NCBI GenBank assembly: GCA_037783545.1
Contig: JBBELK010000517.1
Coordinates: 434,001-498,000, forward strand
Reading direction: 5' to 3'
Source of the DNA: Henricia sp. BOLD:AAB3569
Taxonomy: Eukaryota > Echinodermata > Asteroidea > Spinulosida > Echinasteridae
Length of the DNA: 64,000 bases
The notes beneath the pieces are model-generated. The model saw only the letters and a list, made by a program, of their open reading frames with translations. It ran no database searches and was not told where the DNA came from. This document shows positions 29,401-35,400 of this stretch, in pieces. The position numbers and the translations under genes were made by a program. Within the stretch, counting starts at the first letter, position 1; the number at the start of each line of letters is the position of its first letter.

Positions 29401-32400
29401 CTAAACAAGTTCCGTGCACGGGACTTTTTAACCATTCAGTTGTACACAAAATCCATATATAGATTTTCAAGGTTTTCTGAAGCATTGATACATCTAAGTA
29501 GCTAAAATTTCTTCTAGCTAAAATTTCTTCGGGCTAAAATTTCTTCTGTCTTAGATATGTTACACTCTTATTCCACGAATCTGTAAAAAGTGTTATTTTG
29601 CAAATGATATACATAGGGCCTTTAAGGCCATAGAAAAGCATGTTAACAAACTATGACGTCATTATTTTAGGTCCATTAGGTATGTTACACGTACCCGGTA
29701 AGCAATGAATTCCCTCTCCGAATAAAAAATGTTCCATGCAAGAAACATTTTTGCAGACCTTTTTCCCTATGTTTTTTTCATAACCTCTAATTTTTCTGTT
29801 TTCAGTGATCAATGTGAACCATTTTTAAACATCAAAAGAAAGTACATGTAGAAGAATACTGTGCAATAAAACTGTACACACTAAAAATTGCTGTATTATT
29901 TTCCTGCCATATTGAGCTCGTGCCAATGACGTCATTTTGGGAGTAAAACAATGCCGCGTCGTTGTGGAAGCAATGTGCGTGCGCGTTGTGTGTGTCCATA
30001 GCGCGCGTAACGCGCTATGATGAGGCTCCCATTGGTGAACTAAACCGCGTTACGCCCACCAGAGACACACACAACGCGCACGCACATTGCTTCCACAATG
30101 ACTCGGCATTATTTGACTCCCAAAATGGCATATCGCACGTGTTCGAAAGGGGTCAATAGCAGAAAAGTCACAAGAATAAACTTTTATTGGAACTCCAAGG
30201 CACCGACCAAACGATAAACCAAAAGTGAAATGTCCAGATCACATTTTTGAACCCCTAATTTTTCTCATGGGTGTTGAGATTATAATACCATATAATTTGT
30301 CATATATTTTTCTCAGTACTATTCTGAAATTTTGCGTTCTCAATCTGTATAATTTATCTGTTTCATAAAAACCAGTGCAATAATTACACCAACCTTTTTG
30401 CTTCCACATACAAATTGGAAATTGCAAATTTCCTGTTTTGTTCCCATGGATAGTATTTTGGGGAGGTATTTTATATGATTCTTAGGTTGAAACGAAATCC
30501 ATTTTGTTGAAAAATCTGAACACGCTCTTTTAAAAAGTCTTCACAATGTTCTGAGAAAAGGCTGAAAACAAACTTGCCAATATCGAAGTCACAAATTTGT
30601 AGTGTGCAGTTTCTTTTGTTGCAAAGCATACATCAGGATCATATAGAAAACTCAAACGTTATTTTCACACAAATCACCTTCACTCTGTTAATATTGGTGC
30701 TTAAAATTATAAATTAGCTCATTCTTAAACAGAAAACATTTTTGCAGCTGAATTTTTCTGTTTGATTTCTTGACACAAATGTTGTACTTTCAGTAATCAG
30801 TGTGAAACATTTGGACACATCAAAAGAAAGTACATATAGAAAGTACATCAGGATCATAGAAAAAACGTTAGCACACATGTTATTTTCACACAAATCACCT
30901 TCACTCTGTTAATATCAAGGCTTCAAATTATAGATTACGAGCGTGATCCAATTCCGTCCCTCACGCGTGAGGGACGGAAATCAAGAGACAAATGCCTTTC
31001 CTTAGTCAACAACAAATAAAAACTAAAGTGAACCTGTTTGTTTACCTTCTACTGATGTTAATACACACCCAGTTTATCACATGTTGAAATTGATCACGCT
31101 CTTACCTCATTTGGGAACAAAAAAGAAACTAGAAATATGCCTGTATTATGTGGTGCGCCACGTCAGGGGCCGCAACACGTCAGGGACTGCACCACATGGA
31201 CAATTCATTTTCGATCGTTTGCAAATACAGCTTTGAAAGTCCTGTTATATTGATTATTTACTTCATATCACAAATCCTTTGATCCCCCGCAGTAGAAGCC
31301 ACTTGATTTAAGGCATTTAGTGAACTTTACCTGGTCAAATTGAGAAAGAACGGCATGATGTTATCTTGGTAGCATCTGTCAATCTCTCCAAGACACGTCC
31401 GTAGTGTCTCCTCGGTCGTTGTGTCCTTTGGTATACCCTGAGAAGTTTGGTTTCCAGAAAAAAAAGTTTTAAAAAGTGCAACTTTGATGGCAAAAGTACA
31501 GAGGGAAAACTGCCAAGGTTTAACATGCCCCAGAGTTTTTGCAATATCAAGATCATACAAAAGTACGACTGGTCTTAAAATTTAAGCATATGGTGAGCAG
31601 GCTATAATCGGTGTATGATTTTCAGACATGGCGCTACATACAGTTTTTTTATAAAAGAAGACTAAGAAGAGTATTGAGAAGAAAACATATGTCTATTAGT
31701 GGTATAGACTGCTCTCTGCCAAGTGCGACATTCAGGAGTGTTTGGGTGTCACCGGCTGCACACGCCAATCGACGCACACGGACATGTGTAAAAAATACCA
31801 ATCCATGCGTTTTCATTCGAAAATGTTGCATGCGCACATTGCAATACGTTCAAAATATTGAGCATGTGCTTCGCTTGTAAAAGCAAAAGTGTTTTTACTT
31901 GATCACGATGTAGCCTGAACAAAGACATTTTATTTTATTCGGCGCAACGGCCATGGTGCAACAACCAAAAGCAAAGTAAAGTAACAGAGCAGGGGTCGAA
32001 GTTAGTAATAAAAAAATCATAAGGACCAGTGAAAACATTTCATGACTCATGGAAACATTCCCTCATGCCTAATCCACAGTAAACATTTCTGCGAAGAATT
32101 CCTAGTTACCACAAACAATTCCTGATCGCTTTAGACATTTTCAGATAACTACACTTCTTTCTCCGATCTCTCTAGATATGCCCAGACACTGGTGTTGGAT
32201 CAAAAAGCAATCCCGTCCATCCTGCACTTAATGACCTTAAACCAGAAAGTATTGCAGTATCTCGGTGCCATTTTGAAAAGCACCAGTTAACCACCAAATG
32301 TTTCAGCAGGACCAGTAGAGTTCTCTAATCTACTGGTCCTTCTGACCAGCATGAAATTCAGGTTAATTTCGACCCCTGCAGAGGCACTTGTAATTTCAAC

Positions 32401-35400
32401 CAATCTGCTTATCTCACTCATTTTGCTGGCTAGTACTCGGGCCACACGAGTCAAGATTGTCAAATGACACCCAAAATGGTAGAAGGCATGACGTCACCGC
32501 AAATAGTCTATTTGATGATTTTTGTCAGTTTCGTGTAAGTTTTGTGTAAGTGCTTGCGCCATCAAGTGGCTTCGTGAGAACGTTTGTTTCGTGTGAATTA
32601 CCCGAGTATGGCATGAAATTACGCAAGTAGCCAGCTGTGTTACTTTACATTGTGTGTTTTCCAGCTGGCATAGCCGTACATGTACTTCAGTTAGACTGGT
32701 TTATTGCAATGAGCTAAACAAACTAGTGAAAGCTACGATCAGGTAGAATGGATGGCTGACTACAAATTGACAAAAGACCAATTTGTTTGCATAAAGTCAA
32801 TATTTTTGGAAACTTACCCATCTGAGATCACAGTCCACAAGGTGAAGCCGTCGCTTCTCACACCACACTCGTAGATCAGGAAACACCTTCAAAGAGAATT
32901 TTACAACAGCAAAATAACCGTGCTGTCAACATCAGCGCATTTATTTATTGTACAAACAATTTGACTTGAAAATAAATATCTTGTTTAGAGGTTGAAGTCT
33001 ATTTAGGAAGCCTAAAAGTACAAGCATGACTAACACTGTTTGCAAAGAGATAAATTCAATCTATGCCCCTTTTGTTGAGAATACACAACGCAATATTATG
33101 CTCTCTCATATGGCTAATAATAAAAAATAATAATAATTTATATTGTAAGAACTCTGGATGCAGCAATAGGGTGACAATTGGGGAAGCCTTTCCCCGGGGA
33201 CCACCGAAATTTCGGGAAGAATCACACAAATTGACACCAAATTTCTCTACCCAAAGCTTCCAAAAATGGTTACACTACAGACCTAAGAGAGAAAAATGGT
33301 TCTCGATTTAAAAAAAATGGTTTTTGACCTAAAAAAATTGTTTAAAAAAATAAATATTAGGGCGACACCAAATTGTCGCCCTATTGAGCGTGTCGCCCTA
33401 ATATAGCTTTTTTACACACAAATTGTCGCCCTATCCTAGCAAACAGAGTTTTTGCGCAAATTGCATAAAATAAATTATGTTCAAATGCGCATAACAATAC
33501 CATGTACTTACACTACAACTAAAGAACTGTTTAAAATTAAAACATACTAATTAACATACTAATTAATGGCTGGCAATGTTCGTGTTGACTTTTTTCCCAT
33601 GATGCATAGCAAAAGTATGCTTTATGCGTCAAACTCTTGGTGCCGCCTGAAATAATCACCCAAATTCTAAAGCCAAGAAAAAATGCCTGTCCTCATTGGA
33701 CTTACCGAGACTTAGACAGAATGATTCTGTCCCTACGGGTTTCCCGTAGGGACAGAAGGTACCCCTTTCATACAGTGGATTGTTGTCATTTTGCCTCGAA
33801 ATTAGAATCACACCCACCACTATTTCCAGCTAGTTGTTTCCTGTAGTGGTTTTAGATATTCTTGATTAGAAGACAAATAAAAAGCACTACTTACATTGCC
33901 GTTTTTGAATCAAAAACGTCTATTTCCGACAATCTTCGACGAAGAAATTTCTCGGTCTCCTTATCACGATAAAAACGATTGCAAACGTGTAGTTGTGCAT
34001 TGACGGACCCCAAAGAGAACGTCAAACGAAACTGTACATTGTATGCCGCGCCGTATAAAATGCGCGTGACATAAGAGCGCCACCCGTACTCTCATTGGGC
34101 CTCCGTAGATGCACACCAACTGTACGTTCGCAAAAAAAGACCACGTCGAACTTTGGCGTGACTCCACACTGTACTAGAATCGATTAGAATGGGTTTTCCT
34201 GGACACAACAAGAAATCGCAGTGTACACGTATGTTTTCATACGAAAAATGGAATCGATCTGGAATAGAATTTTGATTCTTTTTGGAATCGGAGTCGACTC
34301 CGAAAATGCTGGAGCGCCCCCAAGCGTTAAGCCTAGCCAACTTTATTTTAGCTGGTCACATCGTAACAGCAGGTTTTCTCGTCGAAGATTGTCGGAAATA
34401 GACGTTTTTTATTGAAAAACGGCAATGTAAGTAGTTCTTTTTTGTTTGTTTTCCAATCAAGAATATCTAAAACCAATGCAGTACACAACCAGCTGGAAAT
34501 ATTTGGGTGTGATTCTAATTTCGAGGCAAAATGACAACAATCCACTGTATGAAAGGAAAGCTCACTGACTAACCGAGACTATACTTCCAAATACTGAAAG
34601 CCGTCCAGATCAAACTGTACGGCTTTCAAGAACAGCATTTTTCCCCCATCAAAACCGTTGGCAAAATGGAATCTTCGTGAAATCGGCTGCAGGTGCTTAC
34701 AAAAGTTGGCGGCATCCTTACTCAAAAGCTATAGGCGCCTGGAATTGTATAGTTTCGAGAGGTTCTGTGGTTCTTATCGAGTCCTTTCTGATTTTTGTTT
34801 TACAATTTGTTTAATTGAGAGGGAGGGAAGGGGAGTTGGGTGGCAATATTTTTCGTCATCTAACGGAATTGCTGAAGAAAAAATCATACTTCATTCGTAG
34901 TTGAGACATTGGCAACGTGTAAACAACGCAATTGTCATACATGGACAATCATTTTGAGAGTAATTGGTCGATAATTAAACAGCTTGTAGGTTTTCTAACT
35001 AACTATCAATTTACAAAAATATATAAACAATTCAGAGATGCAAGCCATGAGGAAATATATCACATTTTTAACGTGTACTTGCGTCAGTGACTGTGGATTC
35101 GCCAGCGGAGCGCCGGCCGGCGGAACGGTACATGCCCACAGGCAAGAGCGAATAAATGTGAACAGCGCGCCCCTTGTCTGTACCGTGCTAGTACGTGCTG
35201 GTGGCCGAAAGAACGACTGCGCCGAGTCTACATCCGCCATCTTGAAAAGGGGAAAAATTCTACAAGACATGCCGTATGATTGCTCCTGAAAGATTCGGGT
35301 TTTACGGACGAATGTACGCCACTTTTCAGACAATTTCAGCCAGGGAGGTATGTAGAATTTTACCAAAAATAGCAATTTCCTGTAAAATGAGTAAACTAAA

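Larger units (their letters stand above)
24687..31330 (-). other. Intron 3 of the left NACHT gene (6.6 kb), mostly mobile elements
   Basis: No exon is recognised here. It holds the MITEs at 24752, 27081, 27661 and 28695, the SINE at 28365, the SINE head at 26450 and the hairpin at 29937. A diverged duplicate of the 31600-32000 sequence lies at about 25590-25800 (words ATTTTCATTCGAA, GCAACAACAT). A conserved patch at 29012-29095 is arm homology, not an exon. Confidence 0.7.
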